Positions 26,514 through 35,180 of a stretch of 64,000 nt of DNA are shown here, in pieces. The notes under the pieces are model-generated. The model ran no database searches and was not told the origin of the DNA. It worked only from the letters and a program-made list of their open reading frames with translations. The translations under genes were made by a program, and so were the position numbers. The DNA comes from Lentilactobacillus parakefiri (lineage in GTDB: Bacteria > Bacillota > Bacilli > Lactobacillales > Lactobacillaceae). The stretch's first letter is position 1, and the number at the start of each line of letters is the position of its first letter. Where the stretch lies: positions 112,364-176,363 of the forward strand of contig NZ_BDGB01000044.1 in NCBI RefSeq assembly GCF_002157585.1, given 5' to 3'.

Positions 26514-28133
26514 TTGAATAAAAATCTAAAAAGATCAATTTATGCAGGAATTGCGGCTTTAAGTTTTGTCGCAATTGCTGGGACCGCTAACGCAACTAAC
26601 GCCAGCGCCAAGTCATATGCTAAGGTGACATCGAACAAAGCCTTAACGACTGACGCCACAAGTCGAAACGTTAATGTTAACGGCACGAATGCATTATATA
26701 CCAAAGCTGGAACTTTGAAGGGTGCGAAGACAGTTGCCACCAAAGCAACCTTGAGCAACCTTTCTACTTCGAAGAGTAGTGAAAAGAACTGGCGCGCCTA
26801 TCGAGTAGCCACTACTAATCGTGGATCAGTCTACTATAAGATTGTTTCGTACGATGGCAGTTATCGCGGCTGGATTTACGGTGGTAAGTCAACGACAGCA
26901 TTTGCCGGTGGGGTAAAATCATACAACACAACGACTGACCCAACTGCTTCGACTGACTCAAGCTCATCAGCATCTTCATACTCAACAACCTCTTCGCAAG
27001 CTAGTCAGACAACTGCTTTGACCACTGCGCAAAAAGCTGCAACGTATAAGATTGCCACCCCAGGTACCGCGAATGATGGCACAGAAGTAACCTATACTTA
27101 TCCCGCATGGACGCAATACAAGAAGGGCCGGGTAATCACCGACTCAACCCCATACAAGGATGCCACTTTCAAGGTTACTGACGAAACTACCCGTACCCGT
27201 GAAGGCGACTTGTGGGTTAAGATTGAAGCAACTGATTCCGCCAACAGCAAGGCTAACGGCTGGATTAAGTACAGCGGCTTAACCACTGCGTCAACGACAC
27301 CTACTTCAACATTTGACGCTGACACGAGTGTTAAGATTGCTTACCGTGATACTTCAACTGGTAAGACGATCAGCAAGACCAACACTTGGACGACTGCATC
27401 AACTGGTACTAAGGAAGGCGACAGTGCCGTCAACTACACCGATTCAAATGGCCGAACCATTGGCAAGTTTATTTACGCTGAAGGCGCACCTTCTGGCTAT
27501 AAGATCAACACTTCCGACAGCAAAGATCTTGCGACTGACGGTAGTAACGCAACCGTTGCCCCAGCGCTTTCAAGTGCCAAGTTCGGCTCAACTTTGACTG
27601 TTGATGTGACGCCAGTTGCCTCACAGACCAAAGTTAAGTTTGACGTTGCCGGCACCACAGGAACAGCCAACTCATCATTATCATCGAATGATTTTCTTTA
27701 CGGTTTCCCAGCTTTAACGGCTTCAGCTCAGACTGACGCATTACCAGCTGGTGGTGCGACCGATGGCACCTTCACCGTATCTGACTACTTCGGTGCCAAT
27801 GGTAAGTTCACCAAGGTATTGAACAGTGCAAGTTCATCAAACAGTGTTCAAACAATTTATCGAAACAGTGATATCTGGGATATTAATGGTAATGAAGTAT
27901 CAACGACCGGCTTAACTGGTTTCTTTGGTCAAAAAGATGCAACCAAGTCAACCAGTTCAGCTCCAGCTTATTACTTCTACGTTTATAACCCAACTAAGAC
28001 CCTTGCTGCCAACGCTTCAACACTGGCTAACGGCTCAAGTGTCAACCTGGTGTTCGATCGATACACGACCAACACAACACCTAATAAGGTTAACTCTGAT
28101 TTGAATGCCAACACAGATTACATTTCAAAATAA
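26514..28133 (+). CDS. S-layer protein 7 (slp7)
   Basis: 539 residues, TTG start at 26514 with AAGGAGGAA upstream; a -10 box TATACT lies at 26477-26482. Signal peptide ([22 protein letters not shown]), module 1, Ser-rich linker ([16 protein letters not shown]), module 2 ([21 protein letters not shown]), then an assembly domain very similar to slp8 throughout ([41 protein letters not shown]). slp7 and slp8 are the closest pair in the array. Confidence 0.9.
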   Translation: MNKNLKRSIYAGIAALSFVAIAGTANATNASAKSYAKVTSNKALTTDATSRNVNVNGTNALYTKAGTLKGAKTVATKATLSNLSTSKSSEKNWRAYRVATTNRGSVYYKIVSYDGSYRGWIYGGKSTTAFAGGVKSYNTTTDPTASTDSSSSASSYSTTSSQASQTTALTTAQKAATYKIATPGTANDGTEVTYTYPAWTQYKKGRVITDSTPYKDATFKVTDETTRTREGDLWVKIEATDSANSKANGWIKYSGLTTASTTPTSTFDADTSVKIAYRDTSTGKTISKTNTWTTASTGTKEGDSAVNYTDSNGRTIGKFIYAEGAPSGYKINTSDSKDLATDGSNATVAPALSSAKFGSTLTVDVTPVASQTKVKFDVAGTTGTANSSLSSNDFLYGFPALTASAQTDALPAGGATDGTFTVSDYFGANGKFTKVLNSASSSNSVQTIYRNSDIWDINGNEVSTTGLTGFFGQKDATKSTSSAPAYYFYVYNPTKTLAANASTLANGSSVNLVFDRYTTNTTPNKVNSDLNANTDYISK

Positions 28134-28220
28134 TCTGAAGGGATGTTCCAGGTTCCAATATGATCAGCAGCATACGCCAACATCGTATGTGCATTAAAAT
28201 TGTATTCTTCAAACTAGGTC

Positions 28221-28265
28221 AAGAGGGGGGATTTAGGCGAAGCAATTCGTCTGCCCTCCTTTTGT
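28221..28265 (+). terminator. Terminator of slp7
   Basis: AGAGGGGGGATTTAGGCGAA, loop GCAA, TTCGTCTGCCCTCCTTTT; homologous in position and sequence to the slp6 terminator. Confidence 0.75.
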
Positions 28266-28295
28266 GTTAACAATTTTCCCCAATATAATATGTTG

Positions 28296-28424
28296 AAATA
28301 GTTCACGCATATTCAATCAAGCGGTTTATGCGAATAGAAGGGATGCTTCAAGCTCATTTCTTCTTGATCAGCTGTTATTTCATCAATGAGACCGCGGTAA
28401 AAATAATTTATCGCGGTTTTGTTT
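28296..28424 (+). ncRNA. Putative small RNA, copy B (downstream of slp7)
   Basis: Promoter TTGTGT, 16 bases, TATAAT (28262-28289). Hairpin 1 is CGCATA 28306-28311 / TATGCG 28327-28332, with the loop identical to copy A. Hairpin 2 is AGAAGGGA 28336-28343 / TTTCTTCT 28357-28364 (two G-U pairs), loop TGCTTCAAGCTCA. A terminator ACCGCG ... CGCGGT with T-run lies at 28391-28424. No ORF fits inside. Confidence 0.7.
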
Positions 28425-28623
28425 TGTCTGCCTACCCCATTGAGTGGGCAAACAGCATTAATTTTCTCTGGGGTTACGGTTGCGTACCGTTGGGGTTGTT
28501 GCTGAAAAGATGATATACTTAAAGAGGTTGGTTTATCCCTGTAACTTTATTAAAGGCTTCAAACAACTTTTATACTGAGGGGTTATACTTATCCGAATTT
28601 TTAACATATTGGAGGAATGTCAT

Positions 28624-30255
28624 TTGAAAAAAACTTTGAAAAAGTCTCTTTTCGTGGGGGTTGCTGCATTAGGACTTGTTGCAGCTGTTGGGACTGCTAA
28701 CGCAACTTCAGCAAGCGCCAAATCATATGCAAAAGTAACTTCCAACAAAACACTTGGAGGGAATGCGACTGCTCGTAACGTCAACTTTACCGGCAAGAGT
28801 GCTTTATACACTAAAGCTGGTACGTTGCGTGGTGCTCGAGTAAAAGCCAGCAAAGCTGTTTTAGGCAGTTTTGCCAACTCAAAGAGCTCACAGCATAACG
28901 TTCGGGCTTACCGAGTTGCTACCACTAACCGAGGATCCGTTTACTATAAGGTTGTGTCATTTGATGGTGCATACCGTGGCTGGATTTACGGTGGTAAGAC
29001 CTCTGGTGTCTTTGGCGGCGGTGTTGCTCAATACAACACAACCACTGATCCACAGGCATCAACTGATACCAGTTCATCCGTTAACTCAAGTGCCTCAATT
29101 AATACCCAAGGTCAAACAACCGGCTTAAGCGCAACTCAAAAGGCTGCTACTTACAAGATTGCCAACCCTGGTACTTCTAATGATGGCACCGAAGTTACCT
29201 ATACCTACCCAGCATGGACTCAATATAAGCAGGGCCGAGTCATTACCGATTCAACCCCTTATAAAGACGCTACTTTCAAGGTAACCGATGAAACCACTCG
29301 GACCCGTGAAGGCGACCTTTGGGTTAAGATTGAAGCAACTGACGCTGCCAACAGCAAGGCTAATGGCTGGATTCTCTACAGTGGCTTGAAGCAAGCAACT
29401 GCACCTACTCCAGTTGAGAACTTTAATGCTGATACCAGTGTTAAGATTGCTTACCGTGACGTTTCAACTGGTAAGACACTTTCAAACACCAATACTTGGA
29501 CCACCGCTTCAACTGGTACCAAGCAAGGTAATAGTGTTGGTGCTTTGGTAAACGCTAAGGCACAAAACCTTGGAACATTTATTGCTGCCACTGGTGCTCC
29601 TACTGGCTACAAACTCAACACAACTAGTGGTGATCTAAAGGGTGATGGTAGTAATGTTGTTGTGACTCCCGCACTTTCAAGTGCTACCTTTGGTGCTACT
29701 TTGACTGTCGATGTAACACCAGTTGCTGGACAATCTAAAGTTAGCTTCTCAATGAAAGGTCAAAGTGGGACTCAAAACTCCGCTTTATCATCAAGCGACT
29801 TCTTGTATGGCTTCCCACCTCTGACTCCATCAGCTCAATCAAGTGCTTTGCCTGCTAATGGATCTGTTAATGGAACATTCAACACCAAAGATTACTTTGG
29901 CCCAGATGGTTCATTCACTAAAGCTTTGAAAAACCCTAGTTCATCAAGTGCTGTTCAAACCATTTACAGTGATATCTGGGATGTTAATGGTAATGAAGTT
30001 AACAACATTAGTGCAACTCCTGGAATTGGTTCTGGCTTAACCGGGTTCTTTGGTCAAGTCAATAGCAGTAAATCAACGGCAAGTGCGGTTGCTCACTACT
30101 TCTATGTGTACGATCCGGCAGCAACTTTGAGTGCCAATGCTTCATCATTACCAAACGGATCTAAAGTAACGCTTGTTTTTGATCAATATACGACTAATAC
30201 AACGCCCGCAAAGTTAAATTCTGATTTGAATGCTAACTCTGACTACGCTGGTTAA
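28624..30255 (+). CDS. S-layer protein 8 (slp8)
   Basis: 543 residues. I take the TTG at 28624 as start because TTGGAGGAATG ends a few bases before it; it aligns with the TTG starts of slp6 and slp7. Signal peptide (KKSLFVGVAALGLVAAVGTANA), module 1 with more divergent codons, linker [16 protein letters not shown] (related to the slp1 linker), module 2 ([21 protein letters not shown]), and the slp7-type assembly domain with a short insertion (NNISATPGIGSG). A -10 box TATACT lies at 28514-28519. Confidence 0.9.
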   Translation: MKKTLKKSLFVGVAALGLVAAVGTANATSASAKSYAKVTSNKTLGGNATARNVNFTGKSALYTKAGTLRGARVKASKAVLGSFANSKSSQHNVRAYRVATTNRGSVYYKVVSFDGAYRGWIYGGKTSGVFGGGVAQYNTTTDPQASTDTSSSVNSSASINTQGQTTGLSATQKAATYKIANPGTSNDGTEVTYTYPAWTQYKQGRVITDSTPYKDATFKVTDETTRTREGDLWVKIEATDAANSKANGWILYSGLKQATAPTPVENFNADTSVKIAYRDVSTGKTLSNTNTWTTASTGTKQGNSVGALVNAKAQNLGTFIAATGAPTGYKLNTTSGDLKGDGSNVVVTPALSSATFGATLTVDVTPVAGQSKVSFSMKGQSGTQNSALSSSDFLYGFPPLTPSAQSSALPANGSVNGTFNTKDYFGPDGSFTKALKNPSSSSAVQTIYSDIWDVNGNEVNNISATPGIGSGLTGFFGQVNSSKSTASAVAHYFYVYDPAATLSANASSLPNGSKVTLVFDQYTTNTTPAKLNSDLNANSDYAG

Positions 30256-30375
30256 TACGTTTTAAAACGATTCATATTTTCACCCATTCCAGCTCTACAA
30301 ACTTAATATGTAATGTCGACCAAAGTGATTTGGCCGTCCGCTTTATGGAATCACCGTTCCGTCAATATGATTTGT

Positions 30376-30496
30376 AGTTGCACACAGGTAACGATTAAAT
30401 TGCTGGGTGGGGAAGGTACTTCAAGCATGCCTTTTCCAGGCAATTTTAAAAAATAAACTAGCGATCCGATTAAATTCGGGTCGCTGGTTTTGTTTT
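30376..30496 (+). ncRNA. Putative small RNA, copy C (downstream of slp8)
   Basis: Promoter TTATGG, 17 bases, TATGAT (30343-30371), then the TTTGTAGT string shared with copy A. Hairpin 1 is diverged (CACACAG 30381-30387 / CTGGGTG 30403-30409). Hairpin 2 is GGGGAAGG 30409-30416 / CCTTTTCC 30430-30437 with loop TACTTCAAGCATG. A terminator CTAGCGATCCGA / TTCGGGTCGCTGG plus T-run lies at 30459-30496. Most diverged of the three copies, but hairpin 2 and its loop are kept. Confidence 0.65.
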
Positions 30497-30527
30497 ACAC
30501 AACTATTTTTATTGATCTGGTTTAATT

Positions 30528-31715
30528 TTAGTAATCAGTGGCGGGCTTTGTAGAAGTGGTTTTCTTAGTGGTCGTTGTCTTACTGGTAGTCTTCTTAGTA
30601 GAAGTGGTCTTCTTAATCTGATCCTTTGGGAAATTATCAATCATAAACTTGGCGATGTCCCGCGCCATCAGTTGATAAGTCTTGGCAGCCGGATGCAAGC
30701 GGCCGTCGTTAAATCGGTCAATGTGGTTGGCGTCAGTAATCAAATTAGGGTCAACGTCCTGCCAGTTGAGGTATGGGACGTCATTTTGCTGATAGACTTC
30801 AGCTTCAGCACTTCTCAACTCGTTCATGGTGTAACCACCTTGGCCGGTCACATCATCGGAATTTTGATTATTATCATAGCGGGTAATTGGCAGAATCCCG
30901 TAGATGATCAAGTTCTTATTTTCGGCTTTCATCTTTTTAATATTGGTATCCAAAGTGTTCTTAATTTGGTCAATCGTCGAATCCGTGTGACCATAATCAT
31001 TCGTGCCATAGGCGATGGTGGCGACGTTATATTTGGCGAAGTTGGTATCATTAACCGTTGTGGTCAAATCGCCTGGTGTTGACATGTCGCCGGCATCACA
31101 CAAGAAGGCACCGTTATAGGCGGCATTATCAACTTTGACATTCAGGTAACGGGCCAGCCAGGTTGGGTAGCCGGAATCCAAAGTCTCATAGCCATCGTAG
31201 CCAGCGGTGATGGAATCGCCCATGGTGATGAGCTTGTCTGATTTGAAGTAGTCACTATTTTTCATTGCGATGTCAAACGTTCCTTCCGAAATATCTTGTA
31301 AGTTGCCGCGCCAGACCCAGCCGTTTTGTTTGCCGGAACCACTTTTGATGTAGTACCAGACGGAGTTGCCTTTGCCCTGGGCCGAACGGTCAATCACAGC
31401 TCTTTTATAAGTGTACCAGGTTACCTTGGCGAAGTCTTTAGCAGACCCCAAAGTCTTGTTCAAGCCGGAAGTGGTGTAGACGTAGCCGCCCTTTAAATGA
31501 TAGGGAAGGGGCTGATCATAATCCTCAGTAGAAACGATTGAGGCAGCTGGAATTGATTTTTTAGTGTTGTCACTAGTTGATTTGGATTGATTACTTGACG
31601 AGCTGGTCGAGGTCGGGGTTGTCGGGGTCGTCATCGCAGCACGAGTGGGTGCCACGATCACCGCGATCCCCAAGGCGGCTGTGATGGCAGTCGTTATGTA
31701 AAAACGTTTATTCAT
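30528..31715 (-). CDS. Secreted SGNH/GDSL hydrolase with SH3-like wall-binding region
   Basis: 395 residues. Signal peptide (MNKRFYITTAITAALGIAVIVAP), Ser/Thr linker, an SH3/GW-like segment (residues about 70-145, YVYTTSGLNKTLGSAK ... NGWVWRG), then an SGNH domain. That domain has GDSITAG (catalytic Ser), the GTND block and DGRLHP (catalytic Asp/His). The last 35 residues are a Lys/Thr repeat tail. Such enzymes deacylate lipids or wall polymers, and the tail and SH3-like part suggest wall attachment. GAGGAGATA precedes ATG 31715. Convergent with the S-layer array. Confidence 0.88.
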   Translation of the reverse strand: MNKRFYITTAITAALGIAVIVAPTRAAMTTPTTPTSTSSSSNQSKSTSDNTKKSIPAASIVSTEDYDQPLPYHLKGGYVYTTSGLNKTLGSAKDFAKVTWYTYKRAVIDRSAQGKGNSVWYYIKSGSGKQNGWVWRGNLQDISEGTFDIAMKNSDYFKSDKLITMGDSITAGYDGYETLDSGYPTWLARYLNVKVDNAAYNGAFLCDAGDMSTPGDLTTTVNDTNFAKYNVATIAYGTNDYGHTDSTIDQIKNTLDTNIKKMKAENKNLIIYGILPITRYDNNQNSDDVTGQGGYTMNELRSAEAEVYQQNDVPYLNWQDVDPNLITDANHIDRFNDGRLHPAAKTYQLMARDIAKFMIDNFPKDQIKKTTSTKKTTSKTTTTKKTTSTKPATDY

Positions 31716-31907
31716 ATCAATTATCTCCTCATAAATTTGAACTATGTATTACTTTAGCATGATATTGTTACGAAACCCTTACATGCCGCTTACACTCAAA
31801 TGAAGAGTTGGTGCACAACTTGCTTATTTTTAGTAAATCAATTATGATTACTTTTACCAAGAAACTACGAGAACAATTGACTAGAATGCACTCGGGGGAG
31901 TCAACAA

Positions 31908-32948
31908 ATGAATATCAAAGTAAAATACAGGTTAACACTGTTATTTTCATTGATGGTCTTCGGTGGTTTGGGGATGAATACTCAAGTCAATGCCGCCAGC
32001 GATGATTCAACTGTGGCAACGGTCCAGGTTCAGTCGGTAAGTAAAACCGATTCAGCTGCGTCCGTGAACCCGGCTGAGGGGACCTCATCCAACGTTTCAG
32101 CGGAGGAGTCAAGTAATCGCACAGCCGCTAATGTTGGCGACTCAAAGGCTAAAGAGAATTCCAGCAGCGTCACAACTACATATGGGGATGCCAAAGATAA
32201 CCAGGTCAAACCTAACAGCGGCAATGATAAAGATGATTCAGAATCAACTACTGTTGATAGTTCAACTGATGCTTCACAGCAGTCGTCAGCTCAAAAAGAA
32301 AGTTCATCTGATAATAAAACAAACGACGAGTCAGCCAGCTCAGTCGTTGATCCTGCTGTGGATGCCGATGTTGACACACCGGACGTTACTGATGACAGCG
32401 ATTCAAGTAAGGCCTCTAAGCCAGTCATTGATAAGGCAGCTGTTGATGCTGACAAATCAAGCACTGCGGATCAAGAAACCCCCGCTGCCAGTGATGGGGC
32501 GGCTGATAATTCAGCAGCGGTAGATGCTTCCAAGTCAGGACAGCCTCAGGAGACACTGGCGGGGATCAATCAGCCAATCATTGAAAGCACCCACATTCAT
32601 AATGATATTGTGGGTGATACATTTGCGGATCACGTCACAAAAAGCGATCCGAAAGCGATCAAGGAAGTGACCGCGATTGCGAATAACAAGACAAAGCTGT
32701 TGACGTTTAACGCCTTTTCAGATAAGATTTATCGTCACGTACTAAAGACGGCCCAAAAGCCGGGGACAGTGACGACCACCACTGGACATAAGGTGACGTT
32801 GACGACGCCTGTCAAGCACGTTAAGTACACCGAACACGATTCGACCGGGATTTCTGAAACCCTTCCGGTCATGGCGACCCTGGTCATTATTGGCGTAGCT
32901 GGCATTACCTTTATTGCCTTTGACCCACTTAGATTTTTATTTAAATAG
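31908..32948 (+). CDS. Ser/Asp-rich low-complexity surface protein with C-terminal membrane anchor
   Basis: 346 residues; CGGGGGAG before ATG 31908. Signal peptide (residues 1-30, LLFSLMVFGGLGMNTQVNA), then about 200 residues of Ser/Asp/Ala/Thr-rich disordered sequence (SESTTVDSSTDASQQSS). A small ordered segment follows (about residues 220-310, THIHNDIVGDTFADHVTKSDPKAI), then one transmembrane helix (LPVMATLVIIGVAGITFIAF) and a short basic tail. No LPXTG motif. Role unknown; probably a stalk or adhesin-like protein held by the C-terminal helix. Confidence 0.8.
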   Translation: MNIKVKYRLTLLFSLMVFGGLGMNTQVNAASDDSTVATVQVQSVSKTDSAASVNPAEGTSSNVSAEESSNRTAANVGDSKAKENSSSVTTTYGDAKDNQVKPNSGNDKDDSESTTVDSSTDASQQSSAQKESSSDNKTNDESASSVVDPAVDADVDTPDVTDDSDSSKASKPVIDKAAVDADKSSTADQETPAASDGAADNSAAVDASKSGQPQETLAGINQPIIESTHIHNDIVGDTFADHVTKSDPKAIKEVTAIANNKTKLLTFNAFSDKIYRHVLKTAQKPGTVTTTTGHKVTLTTPVKHVKYTEHDSTGISETLPVMATLVIIGVAGITFIAFDPLRFLFK

Positions 32949-32960
32949 CACATTTGATGA

Positions 32961-32992
32961 AGCACGGCCGGGAAGACTTGCCGTGTTTTTTG
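32961..32992 (+). terminator. Rho-independent terminator
   Basis: GCACGGC / GCCGTGT stem followed by TTTTTT after the surface protein gene. Confidence 0.85.
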
Positions 32993-33052
32993 CTGTTTAA
33001 AAGTACCCCAATCCAACGTTTAGAAATAAATTAAAAAAAGAGGATTTAATCC

Positions 33053-33080
33053 TTGCAAACGCTTCCAGATATGATATTAT
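33053..33080 (+). promoter_or_regulatory. Promoter of the large RNA
   Basis: TTGCAA, 16-base spacer, TATTAT; the predicted start at about 33087 lies two bases before the 5' arm of the long-range helix. Confidence 0.75.
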
Positions 33081-33086
33081 ATAGTC

Positions 33087-33833
33087 AAGGAAGGGAAAAG
33101 AAGTTCGAAGCATAGGGGTTTCAGCCTACTTTGAATGTTCTTCGATCCAAGATTAATATGTTGTTATGTCACAAGATTATTTTCAAATGTTTCACATGTA
33201 GAGCGCATCGTTGTTTATTTTAAGTTTTAAGAGTTTGAGGTTCACGATTCATAGAAGCATGGTTCAATAGATGTTTTATTAGCCGCTTGTTTCAAAGATT
33301 CACAGAGTTTCAAATTGTTTCAGTTTAAAATAACAGAAGGTTAATTCAGGTGATTAAGTGTTTGAATATAATGTTATGAGTCACACATGTGCAAATATGA
33401 ATCCCATGATTCACTATTGAAAACCTGGTGGAGTAATTGAAAAGAGTTATGTACAGAGGTCACTTGTAGTGGATCCGAGCAATTCATTCGAATATCAAAT
33501 TGATGTGATATCAAGTTGATGAAAGTTTCAAGAGACAGGTTAAGGTTCACAGGTTTAAGTACCATGCACCTTAGGTTTATGTATCACGTATCAAGCAGTT
33601 GTTCCAAGTATGATAGTTTCACGTAGAACCAAAATGTTGACCGCACGGCAAATTTATCAATAAAGTAAAAACGTGAAAATGATTAAAGTTTGCGGCAGTT
33701 GGATCAACAAATAGTTAGATTGAGGCGATAAAACATTAAAGTTCTAATGAAGTGGGTATCAACCCCAAAGTTCCCTTCCGTATAGGATTTAAGCTTGCAG
33801 TACCTAAATGCGAGTTTGAATCCTATTTTTTTG
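33087..33833 (+). ncRNA. Large structured noncoding RNA (about 745 nt), possibly ROOL/GOLLD-like
   Basis: No reading frame with a ribosome binding site occurs in this 0.75-kb interval, yet it is bounded by a good promoter and a strong terminator (33781-33833, arms ATAGGATT / AATCCTAT plus an inner 9-bp helix and a T-run). GGAAGGGAA at 33089-33097 is the exact complement of TTCCCTTCC at 33771-33779, so the two ends can close into one long-range helix. Just inside, GAAG...CTTC with ATAGG/CCTA (33100-33153) forms a long hairpin. Size, end pairing and host lineage recall the ROOL and GOLLD large RNAs reported from lactobacilli; which class, if either, needs a covariance search. No tRNA or phage gene is adjacent. 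Confidence 0.7.
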
Positions 33834-33837
33834 TAGA

Positions 33838-33945
33838 GTGCGGACTGGGGCGGTTAGTGCCCGGAGCCTAAGTCAGCTTTGGGCGAAGTCGAGTTTGACT
33901 TTGCCCGAAGCTGACTTAGGTGCAGGTCACTGCCCCAGGCAGCAC
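33838..33945. repeat. GC-rich long inverted repeat downstream of the large RNA
   Basis: The core is a 24-bp stem, 33867-33890 with 33897-33920 (begins CCTAAGTCAGCTT), loop GAGTTT, containing two G-U pairs and no mismatches. It is embedded in a longer imperfect palindrome that starts GTGC and ends GCAC, with CTGGGGC / GCCCCAG as outer arms. Its composition differs sharply from the AT-rich surroundings. Confidence 0.85.
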
Positions 33946-34224
33946 ATTTCCACTAGAGAAAAAGCAACCACAAAATACCCAATACATAAAACAAGGACCA
34001 CCAACTCGTGACCCAAACAAATTCCATAAATCCCATCAACCCCAAAATTGCCTATTTACGCCAACAAAACACTTTGATATAATGAAAGCGCAATCAAGAA
34101 AGTAAAAGGCATTACTTCACGTCATTTCTTGATTTTTATTTACAGGACTTTCCTTAATGAGGTATTCTATTCACATGAATACTTTTTTCTGAGCAAAAGT
34201 TTTGATCTGGAAAGGAAGTTTCTA
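33946..34224. other. Intergenic region upstream of the nucleoside group
   Basis: Strikingly poor in G on the plus strand over about 33955-34080. A hairpin AATCAAGAAA ... TTTCTTGATT (about 34092-34136) with a T-rich end could be a terminator. A 61-codon frame at 33920 has no ribosome binding site and is not called. Confidence 0.4.
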
Positions 34225-35055
34225 ATGAACTTTCGTCGTGTAATTGTACTTGATCTGGCTTCCTTGGGTGTTGGTGAAGCCAGCGATGCTAATCGATTTG
34301 AATCGGTTGGCGCTGATACATTAGGCCACATCGCAACCCTCGAGGAAACTGATTTTCAACTGCCGACCTTAAGTCGAATGGGACTTGGCAATATTCGGTA
34401 CAGTGACCCGGTTGTCGGCCTATCGCCAGTTGAGGAGCCGATTGGCTTTTTTGGGATGATTCGCAGTCAGAGCCGGGAGAATTCCAAGTTGAGTGGTTTG
34501 CGGGAGATGTTTGACTTTCAGACGCCCACGCGAACGACCAGTGTCATTGATGGCATCGTTGGACTCTTAGGGGTGCACTCAATTTTGATCAGTAATTACC
34601 AGAGTTACCTTTCCAATCAGAACCAAGCGGAGATTATTCCTGTCAATACTGATGAAGCCGGCTTGGATCAACTTCATCAGCAGGTGATTGCCCCCAATAA
34701 TGGGCTGCTTTATTTTCGGGCTCTGGGATTGTCGGAACATGCGGCATCGGGGAACCGCAAAGGCTGCATTGAGTCACTTAAGTTGGTGGATCAGCATTTG
34801 GCGCGGTTGATGCGGGAATTATATAGCACCGACCTTTTGATTATCACGTCTTCGTATGCCAATGATCCGGCCATGGACGTCACTCCGACACGTGAATACC
34901 TGCCACTCATTGCTTACACCTCTTCACTTCCTGAGGGAAAAGCTTTGGGAATTCGACGGACGCTTGCAGATATCGGGGCATCAATCGGTGAGATTTTCGG
35001 ACTTGAAGTGTCCAATGAATCCATTGGCAAGTTTTTTCTCGGTGAGCTGAAATAA
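34225..35055 (+). CDS. Degenerate phosphopentomutase (DeoB) paralogue, probable pseudoenzyme
   Basis: 276 residues from ATG 34225 (AAAGGAAG upstream), against about 390 for DeoB. The start (VIVLDLASLGVGEASDANRFESVGADTLGHIA) and GLGNIRYSDP follow the DeoB pattern, but the first metal-site DS is changed to LAS. The late metal motif TADHGNDP is changed to SSYANDP and the GTDHTREYVP motif to DVTPTREYLP, so the Asp and His metal ligands are lost. Most of the DeoB cap domain is also missing. The frame is intact and codon use normal, so the gene seems maintained. It heads a nucleoside transport/hydrolysis group; a regulatory or binding role is possible but unproven. Confidence 0.7.
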   Translation: MNFRRVIVLDLASLGVGEASDANRFESVGADTLGHIATLEETDFQLPTLSRMGLGNIRYSDPVVGLSPVEEPIGFFGMIRSQSRENSKLSGLREMFDFQTPTRTTSVIDGIVGLLGVHSILISNYQSYLSNQNQAEIIPVNTDEAGLDQLHQQVIAPNNGLLYFRALGLSEHAASGNRKGCIESLKLVDQHLARLMRELYSTDLLIITSSYANDPAMDVTPTREYLPLIAYTSSLPEGKALGIRRTLADIGASIGEIFGLEVSNESIGKFFLGELK

Positions 35056-35180
35056 GCCGCCACCAATTATTTAGGGTTTAATTCTTAAAACCAATTCCAT
35101 TACAGAGGGGGATAGCCAGTCATCTTCATCGTTGTTTAGCAATTATTGTCGTTAAAATTCAGAAAAGAGGATTTCAGAAT

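Noticed and set aside
33615..33630. AGTTTCACGTAGAACC, 12 of 16 matches to the parS consensus
   Set aside because: It lies inside the large RNA, 11 kb from parB, and four mismatches include the second half-site; chance is likely.
33053..33833. Possible tRNA or phage genes next to the large RNA, as seen with GOLLD/ROOL
   Set aside because: I looked for cloverleaf-like sequence and phage reading frames on both sides and found none.
33920..34105. 61-codon frame on the plus strand
   Set aside because: Begins within the GC-rich palindrome, no ribosome binding site, low-complexity translation from a G-poor stretch.
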